A stretch of DNA of 5,566 bases from Desulfobacteraceae bacterium (GTDB lineage: Bacteria; Desulfobacterota; Desulfobacteria; Desulfobacterales; SURF-7), in contig JAUXCK010000217.1 of the NCBI GenBank assembly GCA_030618925.1, forward strand, positions 1 through 5,566, in the 5' to 3' direction. Both the position numbers and the translations under genes were made by a program. Shown in pieces: positions 5,518 to 5,566 of this stretch. The notes under the pieces were generated by a model, which saw only the letters and a list, made by a program, of their open reading frames with translations, did no database searches and had not been told where the DNA came from. The number at the start of each line of letters is the position of its first letter. The stretch's first letter is position 1.

Positions 5518-5566
5518 ATTAGGGGATGTCCTCTAAAAATCCAACCCCAGTATTGCCAAGGCATCA

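Noticed and set aside
5423..5536. 37-codon plus-strand ORF
   Set aside because: No good ribosome site, and it covers the sigma54-like element and the palindrome, so it is better read as regulatory DNA.
5526..5566. Possible start of a divergent plus-strand gene cut by the window edge
   Set aside because: An ATG at 5526 is open to the edge, but only 13 full codons are visible and AGGGG directly abuts the ATG, too close to act as a ribosome site.

Overview
The window looks like chromosomal DNA from an anaerobic deltaproteobacterium, most likely a sulfate reducer of the Desulfobacterales type. This rests on the protein styles: a Wood-Ljungdahl-like MetF, a sigma54 activator with a cysteine-rich PAS domain, and hydrogenase nickel maturation proteins. 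It also rests on AT-rich spacers with short heptad repeats. No gene here fixes the taxon, so this is an inference.

Layout. Positions 1-325 hold no convincing gene: a purine-rich, partly heptad-periodic spacer and one doubtful 26-residue ORF. A complete metF (326-1213, +) follows, ending in a candidate terminator that overlaps its stop codon. A 167-base AT-rich spacer (three imperfect 12-13 base tandem units and a possible promoter) leads into a compact plus-strand unit of three genes: a PAS/AAA+/Fis sigma54-dependent activator (best start 1381, end 2733), an ABC ATPase of the FetA/YbbL type (2766-3437) and a membrane protein of the FetB/YbbM (UPF0014) family (3437-4231). The last two overlap by one base. 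A 75-base spacer with five 7-base tandem repeats separates this unit from a convergent minus-strand pair, hypA (5325-4975) and hypB (4975-4307), which also overlap by one base. The 241 bases upstream of hypA hold a near-consensus -24/-12 (sigma54) promoter and, about 85 bases upstream of its predicted start point, an 18-base palindrome well placed to be an activator-binding site.

How the parts may work together. MetF is a one-carbon enzyme. The FetAB pair is probably a metal (iron) exporter, apparently co-transcribed with a sigma54 activator whose PAS domain carries four clustered cysteines. HypA and HypB deliver nickel to [NiFe]-hydrogenase. The common thread is metal-dependent anaerobic metabolism. 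The most interesting hypothesis is that the activator senses metal or redox state through its cysteine cluster and controls its own fetAB operon, the nearby hypAB promoter, or both. The sequence gives architecture and spacing for this but no direct proof.
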